Of a stretch of 47,611 nucleotides of DNA, positions 25,074 to 33,307 are shown in pieces. A program made the translations under genes and the position numbers. The number at the start of each line of letters is the position of its first letter. Within the stretch, counting starts at the first letter, position 1. The stretch is from Nocardioides sp. GY 10127 (GTDB taxonomy: Bacteria; Actinomycetota; Actinomycetes; Propionibacteriales; Nocardioidaceae), in contig NZ_STGL01000004.1 in assembly GCF_004919085.1 (NCBI RefSeq), forward strand, positions 1 to 47,611, given 5' to 3'. Below the pieces are notes generated by a model. The model searched no databases. It saw only the letters and a list, made by a program, of their open reading frames with translations, and had not been told where the DNA came from.

Positions 25074-26241
25074 ACGCGCAGGCGCCCGTCGAGACCGCCG
25101 TGTCGGCGGACTCCCCCGCCTGCGCCGCCTGGGCCACCTGGTCCGCGGTGAGCGCGTAGCCGGTGTCGGAATCGGTCACCGACGCGGCGAAGACCACGCC
25201 CACGACGTCGCCCTGCCCGTCGAGGATCGGGCCGCCGGAGTTGCCCGGCCGCACGAGCCCGCGCAGCGAGTAGACCTCGCGCAGCACGGTCCCGTCGCCG
25301 TAGATGTCGGGCGAGCGCAGCCGCTGCTCGGCGCGCACGCGCGCGGAGCGCACGTCGTACGGCCCGTCGAGCGGGTAGCCGGCGATCGCCACCGTGTCGC
25401 CCGCCGCGGTGTCGTCGAAGTCCAGCGGGGACGCCGTGCCGGTGTCGACGTCGAGGACGGCGATGTCGAGGTCCGGGTCGTAGAGGACGACGGTCGCCGA
25501 CCGGCTCGTGCCGCTGATGTCGACGTCGGGGTCGGTGATGCCGGCGACCACGTGGGCGTTCGTCATCACCTTGCCGTCGGCATAGACGAAGCCGGTGCCC
25601 TCCACGCCCTCGCCGCAGCTGTTGACGCCGGTGACCCGCACGACCGAGGAGGCCGCGGCCGCCACGCCGGGGCGCCGCAGGATGCGGTCGTCACCCGGGT
25701 CGACCGCCACGATCGTCTCGCTGTCGAACGGCTCGAGGTACCGGGGGAAGACGCTGGCGCCCACCAGCGTGTTGAACCCCTCGAGGGCGTTGTCGGCCGA
25801 GGTCGGCAGCAGCCGGTCCACCTCCGCCAGCACCGTGGAGGAGCGCACCTGGTTGGTGACGCCCGGGATGCGGGTTCCGGAGACCGCCACGCCGAGCGCC
25901 CACGCGACCAGCAGGACGGCGGCCGCCGACAGCGCGGCACCGCCCACGGCGTCCACCGCGCGGGCGGGACGCCAGGTCACCCTGTCCCGCACCTTCGCGC
26001 CGGTCCACTGGAGGACGGCCTGGCCGACCGAGGCGCAGGCGATGACGATGAAGACCGCGGCCAGCGAGACCAGCAGCGACGAGCCCGCGTCGCCCAGGGC
26101 CAGGGGCGCCAGCCAGACGCCCGCGAGGCCGCCGAGCAGCAGCCCGGAGGTGGCGAAGGCGCCGGTGATGAAGCCCTGCCAGTAGCCGGAGAGGGCGTAG
26201 GTGGCGGCGAGGACGACCAGCACCCAGTCGAGGATGTTCAC
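25069..26241 (-). CDS. marP: MarP-type membrane serine protease
   Basis: A 390-residue protein: four N-terminal transmembrane helices of the colicin V production (CvpA) type (residues ~1-125), then a trypsin-like protease domain. The catalytic triad is H230 (MTNAHVVAG), D259 (PDLDIAVL) and S335 (RPGNSGGPI). C209 and C388 correspond in place to the disulfide that stabilises Mycobacterium tuberculosis MarP (Rv3671c), a periplasmic protease needed for acid resistance through peptidoglycan hydrolase processing. The GTG at 26241 overlaps the Nudix stop. The order nth-tlpA-nudix-marP is as in mycobacteria, which supports orthology. Confidence 0.92.
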   Translation of the reverse strand: MNILDWVLVVLAATYALSGYWQGFITGAFATSGLLLGGLAGVWLAPLALGDAGSSLLVSLAAVFIVIACASVGQAVLQWTGAKVRDRVTWRPARAVDAVGGAALSAAAVLLVAWALGVAVSGTRIPGVTNQVRSSTVLAEVDRLLPTSADNALEGFNTLVGASVFPRYLEPFDSETIVAVDPGDDRILRRPGVAAAASSVVRVTGVNSCGEGVEGTGFVYADGKVMTNAHVVAGITDPDVDISGTSRSATVVLYDPDLDIAVLDVDTGTASPLDFDDTAAGDTVAIAGYPLDGPYDVRSARVRAEQRLRSPDIYGDGTVLREVYSLRGLVRPGNSGGPILDGQGDVVGVVFAASVTDSDTGYALTADQVAQAAQAGESADTAVSTGACAS

Positions 26242-26981
26242 AGGTCGTCCTCGATGTCGAGCAGCCGGGCGCGGCGACGGGTCGCCTCGTCCATCCGCAG
26301 CATGTAGTCGGGCAGGGTGGCCTCGCGCCGGGTGTCCCAGGGTCGGGACCAGCCCAGGTGGTCCAGGAGGCGGGCGACGATGCCGCCCGTGAAGCCCCAC
26401 AGGACGACGTCGTGGTCCTCGCCGATGAGGAAGCCCGGCCCGCGGTAGCCGCTGGGGCCGACGACGGTGCGCCGGTGCTCGGGGTCGACCAGCTCGGCCA
26501 GGGGGACGCGGTGGATGGCGTGCACCTCGGCGCGGCTGGCCACGTGGACGCCGCCCGGCCCGGCCCACCAGCCGACGACCGGGGTGACGGCGAAGTTCGA
26601 GGGCGGCAGCCACAGCTCGGGCAGCCGTCCGACCACCTCGACGGCCGCCGGGTCGAGCCCGACCTCCTCCTCGGCCTCCCGCAACGCGGCCTCCTCGACG
26701 CCCTCGCCCTCGTCGAGCGAGCCGCCGGGGAAGGAGACCTGACCCGGGTGCGAGCGCATGTCGTGGGCCCGCTCGGTGAGCAGCAGGTCCCCCGCGTCGT
26801 GCCAGGCGTCCGGGTCGGCGTGGTCGACGTCGACGCCGGGGCGCGCACCGAAGAGCACCAGCACGGCGCCGGGGCGGGCGCTGCCGTCGGCGGGCGGCAC
26901 GAAGCGGGTGAGGTCGGTGGCCCGCATCTCCTGGCAGGCCCGGCGCACGGGCTCCAGCCACGCGGGCGTCGGCAGGCTCAC
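26238..26981 (-). CDS. Nudix hydrolase, CoA pyrophosphatase type
   Basis: A 247-residue Nudix protein. The Nudix box runs from G86 to about L109 (GGSLDEGEG, then AALREAEEEVGL), and the preceding LLTERAHDMRSHPGQVSFPGG is the UPF0035 signature of enzymes that cleave CoA or acyl-CoA to phosphopantetheine and 3',5'-ADP. The actual substrate is not shown here; in mycobacteria the ortholog is Rv3672c. The GTG at 26981 and its stop both overlap neighbouring genes by four bases, so translation is coupled to tlpA and marP. Confidence 0.88.
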   Translation of the reverse strand: MSLPTPAWLEPVRRACQEMRATDLTRFVPPADGSARPGAVLVLFGARPGVDVDHADPDAWHDAGDLLLTERAHDMRSHPGQVSFPGGSLDEGEGVEEAALREAEEEVGLDPAAVEVVGRLPELWLPPSNFAVTPVVGWWAGPGGVHVASRAEVHAIHRVPLAELVDPEHRRTVVGPSGYRGPGFLIGEDHDVVLWGFTGGIVARLLDHLGWSRPWDTRREATLPDYMLRMDEATRRRARLLDIEDDL

Positions 26982-27658
26982 AGGTCCACCCCGAGGTACT
27001 GCTCGACGAGCTTCTCCAGCTGCGCGACCGAGGTGATCTCACCGGCGTGGACGTACGCGACGGTCCCGTCGGCGGCGACGAGGACGGTGGTCGGGAACCC
27101 CACGATCCGCATCGTCTCGTCGGTGACGATCGCGCCGTCGGTGTCGGCCACCGAGGGGTAGGTGACCCCGGAGTCCCGGAGCAGCTGGAGGGCGGCGGTG
27201 GTCTGCGGGTCGGCGTAGTCGACGCCCAGCATGGTCACCTCGTCCCCGTGCTCGGCGTCGAACTCGGCGAGCACCGGCAGCTCCTTGCGGCACGGCGCGC
27301 AGCTGGAGTACCAGGCGTTGAGCACGAGCGGCCCCCGCAGGTCGGCCAGGTCCACGTCCGCGCCCCCGCCGAGGCAGGGCAGGGTGAGGTCGGGCAGGCC
27401 GCCGTCCACGGCGCCGTCCCCGGTGGCGGTCGGGCAGTCGGCGATCCCGGCGGCGGCCTTGAGCCGCTCCAGCGCGGGGGTGTCGACGTCGATCTTGTCG
27501 CCGCCGCCCACGGCCTGCTCGGCGGCGTCCTCCCCGCCGGTGGCGGTGGTCGAGGCGTCCGGAGCGCACCCGGTGAGCGCGAGGACGACGGCCGCGCAGC
27601 CCGCGGCGAGGGCGGCGCGCCACCGGCGACCGGCAGCGCGGGCGGGGGTGGGCCTCAC
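26978..27658 (-). CDS. TlpA/ResA-like thioredoxin-fold lipoprotein
   Basis: A 226-residue secreted protein. The N-terminus is a lipoprotein signal with basic RRWR, a hydrophobic core and lipobox LTGC (C31 lipidated). After a ~75-residue linker comes a thioredoxin fold with active site WYSSCAPC (C120, C123) and the cis-Pro loop GFPTTV. Additional C75 and C95 may form a second disulfide. It should act in extracytoplasmic thiol redox, for example reducing or making disulfides such as that of MarP, its operon neighbour; this link is an inference. The GTG at 27658 overlaps the nth stop. Confidence 0.88.
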   Translation of the reverse strand: MRPTPARAAGRRWRAALAAGCAAVVLALTGCAPDASTTATGGEDAAEQAVGGGDKIDVDTPALERLKAAAGIADCPTATGDGAVDGGLPDLTLPCLGGGADVDLADLRGPLVLNAWYSSCAPCRKELPVLAEFDAEHGDEVTMLGVDYADPQTTAALQLLRDSGVTYPSVADTDGAIVTDETMRIVGFPTTVLVAADGTVAYVHAGEITSVAQLEKLVEQYLGVDL

Positions 27659-28425
27659 GCTCGGCCCTCGGTGCGCACGAGCGCCTGGGCGGCCTCGGGC
27701 TCGACGGGGCCGGTGCCGAACGCGGGGCACCAGCGGGAGACCGGGCAGGCCCCGCAGGCGGGCTTCTGCGCGTGGCAGCGACGGCGGCCGTGCCAGATGA
27801 GGCGGTGGGACAGCATCGTCCAGTCGCGCCTGGGGAACAGGGCGCCGACGGCGTGCTCGACCTTGACCGGGTCGGTCTCCTCCGTCCAGCCGAACCGGCG
27901 GGCGAGGCGGCCGAAGTGGGTGTCGACGGTGATGCCCGGGACGTCGAAGGCGTTGCCGAGCACCACGTTGGCCGTCTTGCGGCCGACCCCGGGCAGCTTC
28001 ACCAGGTCGTCGAGCCGGGCCGGCACCTGGCCGTCGTGGTCGGCCACGAGCGCTGCGGAGAGCCTGAGCAGCGACTCCGTCTTGGCCCGGAAGAACCCCA
28101 GGGGCCCGACGATGCCCTCGAGCGTCTCCCGGTCCGCGGCCGCCATCGAGCGGGGGTCCGGGTAGGCGGCGAACAGCGTGGGCCGCACGGCGTTGACGCG
28201 CTTGTCCGTGGTCTGGGCGGAGAGCACCGTGACGACGAGGAGCTGGAAGGGGTCGTCGAAGTCCAGCTCGCAGTGGGCGTCCGGGTAGGTCTCGGCCAGC
28301 ACGCGGTGCATCCGGCGGGCGCGTCGGACCAGCGACAGCTCGGTCTCACCGACCGTCGAGAAGGCCTTCGGGGCGCGTCGGCGCGGTGCCGTCACCGGCT
28401 GGGTCTGCACGTCGTCGTCCGCCAC
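27655..28425 (-). CDS. nth: Endonuclease III
   Basis: A 256-residue DNA glycosylase/AP lyase that removes oxidised pyrimidines. It shows the helix-hairpin-helix [13 protein letters not shown] with the catalytic Lys, the catalytic Asp in [12 protein letters not shown], and a C-terminal [4Fe-4S] site of spacing C-x6-C-x2-C-x5-C ([17 protein letters not shown]). Two GTG starts lie at 28431 and 28425; 28425 is preferred because TACCCT (28438-28433) ends 7 bases before it, predicting a leaderless mRNA beginning at that G. It starts the nth-tlpA-nudix-marP operon and is divergent from crp. Confidence 0.93.
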   Translation of the reverse strand: MADDDVQTQPVTAPRRRAPKAFSTVGETELSLVRRARRMHRVLAETYPDAHCELDFDDPFQLLVVTVLSAQTTDKRVNAVRPTLFAAYPDPRSMAAADRETLEGIVGPLGFFRAKTESLLRLSAALVADHDGQVPARLDDLVKLPGVGRKTANVVLGNAFDVPGITVDTHFGRLARRFGWTEETDPVKVEHAVGALFPRRDWTMLSHRLIWHGRRRCHAQKPACGACPVSRWCPAFGTGPVEPEAAQALVRTEGRA

Positions 28426-28432
28426 GCCCACG

Positions 28433-28594
28433 AGGGTAGGCGACGGCACCGACCCCGCCGAGGTGAGCACCTCACACGCCCAGCACAGGAGTCCTCGCCA
28501 CGCGCGGCGAGCCGACCGCACGTGTCCGGACCACCCCGGATAGGATGCTGACGCCCGACCTGGGTCGGGTGCCCTGAGATGAGCGAGTGGGAGG
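28433..28594. promoter_or_regulatory. Divergent nth/crp control region
   Basis: For nth, TACCCT (28438-28433, minus strand) is 7 bases before the GTG. For crp, TAGGAT (28541-28546) is a -10 candidate; a small hairpin CCCGACC-TG-GGTCGGG (28554-28569) lies in the leader, and GGGAGG (28589-28594) is the ribosome site 6 bases before the crp start. No good TGTGA-n6-TCACA box is seen, so autoregulation of crp is not supported. Confidence 0.45.
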
Positions 28595-28600
28595 TCCCTG

Positions 28601-29278
28601 GTGGACAACGACGTACTGCGTCAGGCGCCGCTGTTCAGCGCGCTGGACGACGAGGCAGCCTCGGCGCTGCGCGCCTCGATGACCGAGAGCCGGCTGCGCC
28701 GCGGCGAGGTGCTCTTCCACGAGGGCGACGTCGGCGACAAGCTCTACATCGTGCTCGACGGCAAGGTGAAGCTGGGCCGCACCTCGACCGACGGTCGGGA
28801 GAACCTGCTCGCGATCCTCGGACCCGGCCAGATGTTCGGTGAGCTCTCGCTCTTCGACCCGGGCCCGCGCTCGGCCGCCGTCACCGCGGTGACCGACTGC
28901 TCCTTCGCGTCCCTCTCCCACGAGGACCTGCTGCGCTGGCTCGAGGGTCGCCCCGTCGTGGCACGCGGCCTGCTCGCCCAGCTCGCCGGCCGCCTGCGCA
29001 AGGCCAACGACGTCGTCGCGGACCTGGTGTTCTCCGATGTCCCCGGCCGTGTCGCCAAGGCGCTGCTCGACCTCGCCGACCGCTTCGGCCGCACCGCCGA
29101 CGACGGCGTCCACGTCAACCACGACCTCACCCAGGAGGAGCTCGCCCAGCTGGTCGGCGCCTCCCGCGAGACCGTGAACAAGGCGCTGGCCGACTTCGTC
29201 AGCCGCGGCTGGCTGCGCCTCGAGCCCCGCTCCGTGGTCATCCTCGACCTCGAGCGCCTCGCCAAGCGCGCCCGCTGA
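28601..29278 (+). CDS. crp: Crp/GlxR-type cAMP-responsive regulator
   Basis: A 225-residue Crp/Fnr protein. The cyclic-nucleotide fold has the phosphate-binding cassette [16 protein letters not shown] (E81, S83, R90, S91), intact for cAMP binding; the dimer helix ([13 protein letters not shown]) and C-terminal winged helix [21 protein letters not shown] with recognition helix SRETVNK follow. No Fe-S cysteine motif is present, so it is not Fnr. Its place beside nth equals that of Rv3676 Crp and Corynebacterium GlxR, global regulators of carbon metabolism. Candidate targets in this window are the promoters of actP2, acs and fruA. GTG start with a good ribosome site. Confidence 0.92.
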   Translation: MDNDVLRQAPLFSALDDEAASALRASMTESRLRRGEVLFHEGDVGDKLYIVLDGKVKLGRTSTDGRENLLAILGPGQMFGELSLFDPGPRSAAVTAVTDCSFASLSHEDLLRWLEGRPVVARGLLAQLAGRLRKANDVVADLVFSDVPGRVAKALLDLADRFGRTADDGVHVNHDLTQEELAQLVGASRETVNKALADFVSRGWLRLEPRSVVILDLERLAKRAR

Positions 29279-29333
29279 CCCAGCAGCGCGCCACCTGACA
29301 CAGCACCGCGCGAGCGACCCAGCACCACCCGCA

Positions 29334-29377
29334 CGACCCCCGACCAGCGGCTCCCCCGGGCCCTGGGTCGGGGGTCG
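29334..29377 (+). terminator. Terminator hairpin after crp
   Basis: A 12-bp perfect stem CGACCCCCGACC with its inverse encloses a 20-base loop that itself contains CCCCCGGG. It starts 55 bases after the crp stop. The gap between also contains CAGCACC-type simple repeats like those before acs. Confidence 0.7.
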
Positions 29378-29441
29378 TCGCGCGTCCGGGGCTCCTCGAC
29401 GGGTGAACCGAGGCACCTGACGCCCCGCGATCCTGTGAGGC

Positions 29442-30785
29442 ATGTCGACGAGCACGGACGTCTCCACCGCCCGCCCGCCGGTGCCGCTCGGGGTCGCGGC
29501 CCTCATGGCCGTCCCGGGGACCTACCTCGGCGCGGCCGCCTACCTGGGCCTGCCCGCGCCCCAGATCGCCTCGCCGATCCTCGTGCTGGTCTACGGTCTC
29601 GCGATCGTGGGCGCCGCGTTCCTGCTGAGCTGGGCCGCCGAGGCCGTGCAGGTCGACATCAACGCAGGGCTCGCACTGGCGCTGCTGGCGCTGGTCGCCG
29701 TGCTGCCCGAGTACGCCGTCGACTTCGTCTTCACCACCCAGTGCGGCGGCGCCTACGCCGGCGACGGCGGGACGCCCGACGTCTGCGGCCTCGCCCTGGC
29801 CAACATGACCGGCGCCAACCGGGTGCTCGTCGGCGTCGGCTGGCCGCTCGTCGTCCTCGTCGCGACGCTCGCGCTCTGGCGCGGACGCAAGGACGGCGGG
29901 CGCTCGGACAGTGGTCGCGAGGACGGGCGGGGGCACCGCCCCGCCGAGGTCCGCCTGGCCCCGGCGATGAGCGTCGAGGTCGTCTTCCTCGGCCTGGCGA
30001 CGCTCTACTCCCTCACGCTGCCGCTGCGCGGCAGCCTCACGCTCGTCGACTCCGCGGTCTTCCTGGCGATCTTCGCCGGCTACGCGTGGCGCCTGTCCCG
30101 GATGGAGGCCTCCGAGCCCGACCTCCTCGGCACGTCCGCCTGGATGGGCGGCCTCGACACCCGCCCCCGGCGCGCCTGGGTGATCGGCACGTTCGTCGTC
30201 GCCGGCCTCGTCATCCTCGCCTGCGCCGAGCACTTCGCGGAGTCGCTCACCTCCACCGGCGAGGAGCTGGGCGTCTCCCAGTTCCTCCTCGTCCAGTGGA
30301 TCGCCCCGCTGGCCAGCGAGTCCCCCGAGCTGATCGTCGCCTGCCTCTACGCGTGGCGGATGAAGGCGGACGAGTCCCTCGGCGCGCTGCTGTCCTCGAA
30401 GGTGAACCAGTGGACGCTGCTCGTCGGCGGTCTCCCGATCGTCTTCGGCCTCACCGCCGGCACCACCGCCGGCCTGCCGATGGACACCGACCAGCGGTTC
30501 GAGCTGCTCATCACCGCGGCGCAGTCGCTGTTCGCCGTCGCCCTCCTCCTCGACCTGCGGCTCACGGCACGGGACGCCGGCATCCTGGTCGCCCTCTTCA
30601 GCACCCAGTTCCTCGTCAGCGTCCTGGGCACGGACGCCGCGAACCGGTACGTCATCGTCGCGCTGAGCGTCGTCTACCTCGGCTGGGCGGCCGTGCGCAT
30701 CGCCCGCCGGCTGGGCGTCACCGCGCAGCTGGTCCGCGACGCCACGGTCACGCCCATGTCCGAGCTGCCCACCGAGGTCGCCTGA
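29442..30785 (+). CDS. Sodium/calcium exchanger family membrane protein (CaCA)
   Basis: A 447-residue protein with about ten helices and the duplicated alpha-repeats of the cation/Ca2+ exchanger superfamily: LALLALVAVLPEYAVDF with ANMTGANRVLVG in the first half, and WIAPLASESPELIVA with LSSKVNQWTLLVGGLP in the second. The central cytoplasmic loop is charged (GRKDGGRSDSGREDGRG). It likely exports Ca2+ or another cation against Na+ or H+. No ribosome site of normal spacing precedes the ATG. This gene is not part of the usual crp-MBL order in mycobacteria or Streptomyces, so it is probably an insertion. Confidence 0.85.
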   Translation: MSTSTDVSTARPPVPLGVAALMAVPGTYLGAAAYLGLPAPQIASPILVLVYGLAIVGAAFLLSWAAEAVQVDINAGLALALLALVAVLPEYAVDFVFTTQCGGAYAGDGGTPDVCGLALANMTGANRVLVGVGWPLVVLVATLALWRGRKDGGRSDSGREDGRGHRPAEVRLAPAMSVEVVFLGLATLYSLTLPLRGSLTLVDSAVFLAIFAGYAWRLSRMEASEPDLLGTSAWMGGLDTRPRRAWVIGTFVVAGLVILACAEHFAESLTSTGEELGVSQFLLVQWIAPLASESPELIVACLYAWRMKADESLGALLSSKVNQWTLLVGGLPIVFGLTAGTTAGLPMDTDQRFELLITAAQSLFAVALLLDLRLTARDAGILVALFSTQFLVSVLGTDAANRYVIVALSVVYLGWAAVRIARRLGVTAQLVRDATVTPMSELPTEVA

Positions 30786-30802
30786 GCCGACGGCGGCGTG
30801 CC

Positions 30803-30856
30803 GGCGTCAGCGGGCGGGGCCAGGCGTCAGCGGGCGGGGCCGGCGTCAGCGGGCCA
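30803..30856. repeat. 19-20 bp tandem repeat at the MBL gene end
   Basis: GGCGTCAGCGGGCGGGGCC occurs at 30803-30821 and 30823-30841, and a third partial copy at 30842-30856 runs into the last codons of the MBL gene. It fills the gap between convergent genes; each unit has TCAGC on the plus strand, i.e. repeated GCTGA, matching the last sense codon and stop of the gene. This suggests duplication of the 3' end of the gene. Confidence 0.8.
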
Positions 30857-31691
30857 GGTACGCCAGCTGCGCGCGGACGGACAGCTCGGCGGCACCCCAC
30901 AGCACCGGGTCGACGTCCGCGTAGACCTGCTCGACGACGGTGCGGGCGTGGTCGAGCAGGTGCGGGTCGGCCGGCGTGAGCCCAAGGCCCCAGACGGCAG
31001 CCCTGACCTGCTCCAGTCGGTCGCGGCGGTGGGCGCGGTAGGCGTCGAGGACGTCGAGGGCCGACGGCAGCACCGGGCCGTGCCCGGGCCACACGGTGGC
31101 CGCCTCCACCGACGAGACCAGCGCGTGCAGCCGGTCGAGCGAGCCGAGGTACGCGCCCAGGTCGCCGTCCGGGTGCGCGACCACGGTCGTGCCCCGGCCG
31201 AGCACCGTGTCGCCGGTGAGCAGGGCGCGCTCGGCGGGCAGCCAGAAGGACAGCGAGTCGCCGGTGTGGCCCGGGGTCGCCACGACGTGCAGCTCGAGCC
31301 CGTCGACGGCCACCACGTCGCCGTCCGCCAGGCCCTCGTCGCCCAGGGTGAGCCCGGGGTCCAGGGCCCGGACGCCGCAGCCGACCCGCTCGGCGAACGA
31401 CCTCGCCGCCTCCGCGTGGTCGGCGTGGTGGTGGGTGAGCAGGACGGCGGCCACCGACCCGGCCGCCTCCTCGGCGACCCCCGCGACGGCGTCCAGGTGC
31501 GCGATCAGCTCGGGGCCGGGGTCGACGACGACGCAGCGCGAGGCGCCGGGCTCGGCCAGGACCCAGGTGTTCGTGCCATCGAGCGTCATCGGGCCGGCGT
31601 TGGCGGCGAGCACGCAGCGTCCGCGCTCCCCGAACGTGCCCCCGGCCCAGCGGGCGGCGCCCGCCGACGCCGCGGACGACCCGTCGCTCAC
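30846..31691 (-). CDS. MBL-fold metallo-hydrolase
   Basis: A 281-residue metallo-beta-lactamase fold enzyme. Zinc ligands are visible in LLTHHHADHAEAA (HxHxDH), ATPGHTGDS, LLTGDTVLG and VWPGHGPVL. The C-terminal segment HRRDRLEQVRAAV fits the LACTB2-like group (beta-lactamase-like 2, hydrolases of uncertain substrate). The ortholog Rv3677c lies at this position in mycobacteria. The GTG at 31691 overlaps the preceding Nudix stop, so MBL is last in a DUF4177-ridA-nudix-MBL operon. Substrate unknown. Confidence 0.87.
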   Translation of the reverse strand: MSDGSSAASAGAARWAGGTFGERGRCVLAANAGPMTLDGTNTWVLAEPGASRCVVVDPGPELIAHLDAVAGVAEEAAGSVAAVLLTHHHADHAEAARSFAERVGCGVRALDPGLTLGDEGLADGDVVAVDGLELHVVATPGHTGDSLSFWLPAERALLTGDTVLGRGTTVVAHPDGDLGAYLGSLDRLHALVSSVEAATVWPGHGPVLPSALDVLDAYRAHRRDRLEQVRAAVWGLGLTPADPHLLDHARTVVEQVYADVDPVLWGAAELSVRAQLAYLAR

Positions 31692-32575
31692 CTGGCCCGC
31701 CCGCGGGCCGCGAGCAGCCGCTCCAGGCGGTCGGGGTAGCGGAAGAACCAGCCGTCGTCGGTCTCGTGCGGCACGGGCGTGAACAGCGTGAGGTCACGGC
31801 CGGACGCGTCCGCGAGCGCGTCGGCGACCGTCGCGAACGAGCCCGCCTCCAGGGAGGTCAGGTACGTGGGCGGCATCATCGCCACCTCGCCGGCCTCGGC
31901 GCGCTCGGCCTGGCCCAGCGCCGGGGCCCACTCCACGGAGGTGGACTCGCCCGAGACGTCCCGCGTGGCCTGGCCGGCCGGGAGCGCCGCGGCGAGGAAC
32001 CAGGTGCGGTAGCGCCGGGGCTCGAGCTCGGGCGTGGTCCAGGCGTCCCAGGGGTGCAGGAGGTCGCTGCGCAGCACGAGACCGCGGCGGCGCAGGAGGT
32101 CTCCCAGCGCCAGGTCGCGGGACTCCAGGGCGGCCCGGTCGGCCTCCCACCCGGCCAGGTCCCCCTCGTCGTCCGTGCGGACGACGTCCGCCGACCCGTC
32201 CGGGGCGGCCAGCAGCACCCCCGACTCCTCGAAGGTCTCCCGCACCGCGGCGCACACCACCGCCCGGGCCTCGGACTCGGTGCACCCGAGCCGGTCCGCC
32301 CAGCGCGCGGGCGAAGGCCCGGCCCAGGGCACGTCACCGTCCGCGTCGCGGGGGTCGACCCCGCCGCCGGGGTAGACGGCCATGCCCGCGGCGAAGGCCA
32401 TCGAGCGCTGCCGGAGCAGGTAGTAGGTCTCGACACCGCCCGGGCCGTCCCGCAGGAGGAGCACGGTGGCCGCGTCCCGCGGCGCGGCCGGCGTGCGGCG
32501 TCCCGCCGCCACCTCCCGCGCCGCCTCGACGAGCTCGGGAGGCAGCGGGGTGGGCGGCAGCGGGACGTGGGGCAC
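31688..32575 (-). CDS. Nudix hydrolase, NUDT19-like
   Basis: A 295-residue Nudix protein with a split box: the start MAVYPGGGVDPRD is separated by some 35 extra residues (PWAGPSPARWADRLGCTESEAR) from the end AAVRETFEESGVLL. This insertion is characteristic of the NUDT19/RP2 group, some members of which hydrolyse CoA derivatives. The substrate here is not known. GTG start at 32575, three bases after the ridA stop; its stop overlaps the MBL start. Together with the Nudix at 26238 it is the second of its superfamily in this conserved block. Confidence 0.82.
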   Translation of the reverse strand: MPHVPLPPTPLPPELVEAAREVAAGRRTPAAPRDAATVLLLRDGPGGVETYYLLRQRSMAFAAGMAVYPGGGVDPRDADGDVPWAGPSPARWADRLGCTESEARAVVCAAVRETFEESGVLLAAPDGSADVVRTDDEGDLAGWEADRAALESRDLALGDLLRRRGLVLRSDLLHPWDAWTTPELEPRRYRTWFLAAALPAGQATRDVSGESTSVEWAPALGQAERAEAGEVAMMPPTYLTSLEAGSFATVADALADASGRDLTLFTPVPHETDDGWFFRYPDRLERLLAARGRAR

Positions 32576-32578
32576 GGC

Positions 32579-33037
32579 TCAGGCGACCTCGACGACGAGC
32601 TCGACCTCGACGGGCGCGTCGAGCGGGAGGACCGGGACGCCGACCGCGGACCGGGCGTGCACGCCGGCCTCGCCGAAGGCCTGGCCCAGCAGCTCGGAGG
32701 CGCCGTTGGCGACGCCCGGCTGGCCGGTGAAGTCCGGCGTGGAGGCGATGAAGGCGACCACCTTCACCACGCGGGCGACCAGGGAGAGGTCGCCCAGCTC
32801 GGCCTTGACGGCCGCGATCGCGTTGAGGGCGCACTGCTGCGCGCAGGCGTAGGCCTCCTCGGCGGTCACCTCGCCGCCGACCTTGCCGGTGGCCATGAGC
32901 TCCCCGGCGCGCATGGGCAGCTGGCCCGAGGTGAAGACGTGCCGGCCGCTGCGGACGGCGGGCGTGTAGGAGGCGACCGGCGCCACCACGTCCGGCACCG
33001 CCAGGCCGAGCTCGGCGAGCCGCTCCTCGGGGGTCAC
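32579..33037 (-). CDS. RidA family protein
   Basis: A 152-residue YjgF/RidA protein. The fold and signatures VFTSGQLPMRAGEL, AYACAQQCALNAIAAVKAELGDL and HARSAVGVPVLPLDAPVEVELV are clear. RidA proteins deaminate reactive enamines/imines produced by PLP enzymes; this subgroup (Rv3678c-like, with Ser in place of the catalytic Arg region not resolvable by eye) may have another role. The GTG at 33037 overlaps the stop of the DUF4177 gene, so translation is coupled. Confidence 0.87.
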   Translation of the reverse strand: MTPEERLAELGLAVPDVVAPVASYTPAVRSGRHVFTSGQLPMRAGELMATGKVGGEVTAEEAYACAQQCALNAIAAVKAELGDLSLVARVVKVVAFIASTPDFTGQPGVANGASELLGQAFGEAGVHARSAVGVPVLPLDAPVEVELVVEVA

Positions 33038-33186
33038 TCGGCCGGCCGCTTCAGGAAGGCGACGAGGCCGCCCTGGGCGTTGGTCTGGATGGTCACCAGC
33101 TCCCAGCCGTCCTCGCCGAAGTTGTTGAGCATGAGGGCCTCGTTGTGGAGCGGGATGGGCGCCACCTGGTACTGCCACTTGGTCAT
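33034..33186 (-). CDS. DUF4177-like small protein, 50 residues
   Basis: A very short gene encoding a protein that begins MTKWQYQVAPIPLHNEALML and continues with NNFGEDGWELVTIQTN and a VAFLKRP end. The GEDGWELV core and strand pattern are those of DUF4177, and a ~50-residue relative (Rv3678A) is found directly before ridA in mycobacteria. The start is supported by TAGGGT (33198-33193) exactly 6 bases upstream, predicting a leaderless mRNA, and by the 4-base overlap of its stop with ridA. Function unknown. Genes of this length are easily missed. Confidence 0.8.
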   Translation of the reverse strand: MTKWQYQVAPIPLHNEALMLNNFGEDGWELVTIQTNAQGGLVAFLKRPAE

Positions 33187-33307
33187 GCCCGCACCCTACT
33201 CATGACGCGCCCGCCCGCGCCGCGCCCGGACCTCCCGCGCCCGGACGCGGCACCGCCCCCGGCGCCTTCCCGGGAGGGGTGGCGGCGAGGGCGGTGGGCG
33301 GAGTGCG

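Noticed and set aside
29434..29449. Crp box TGTGAGGCATGTCGAC at the start of the cation exchanger gene
   Set aside because: Only the first half-site fits and it covers the start codon without a promoter-like setting; likely chance.
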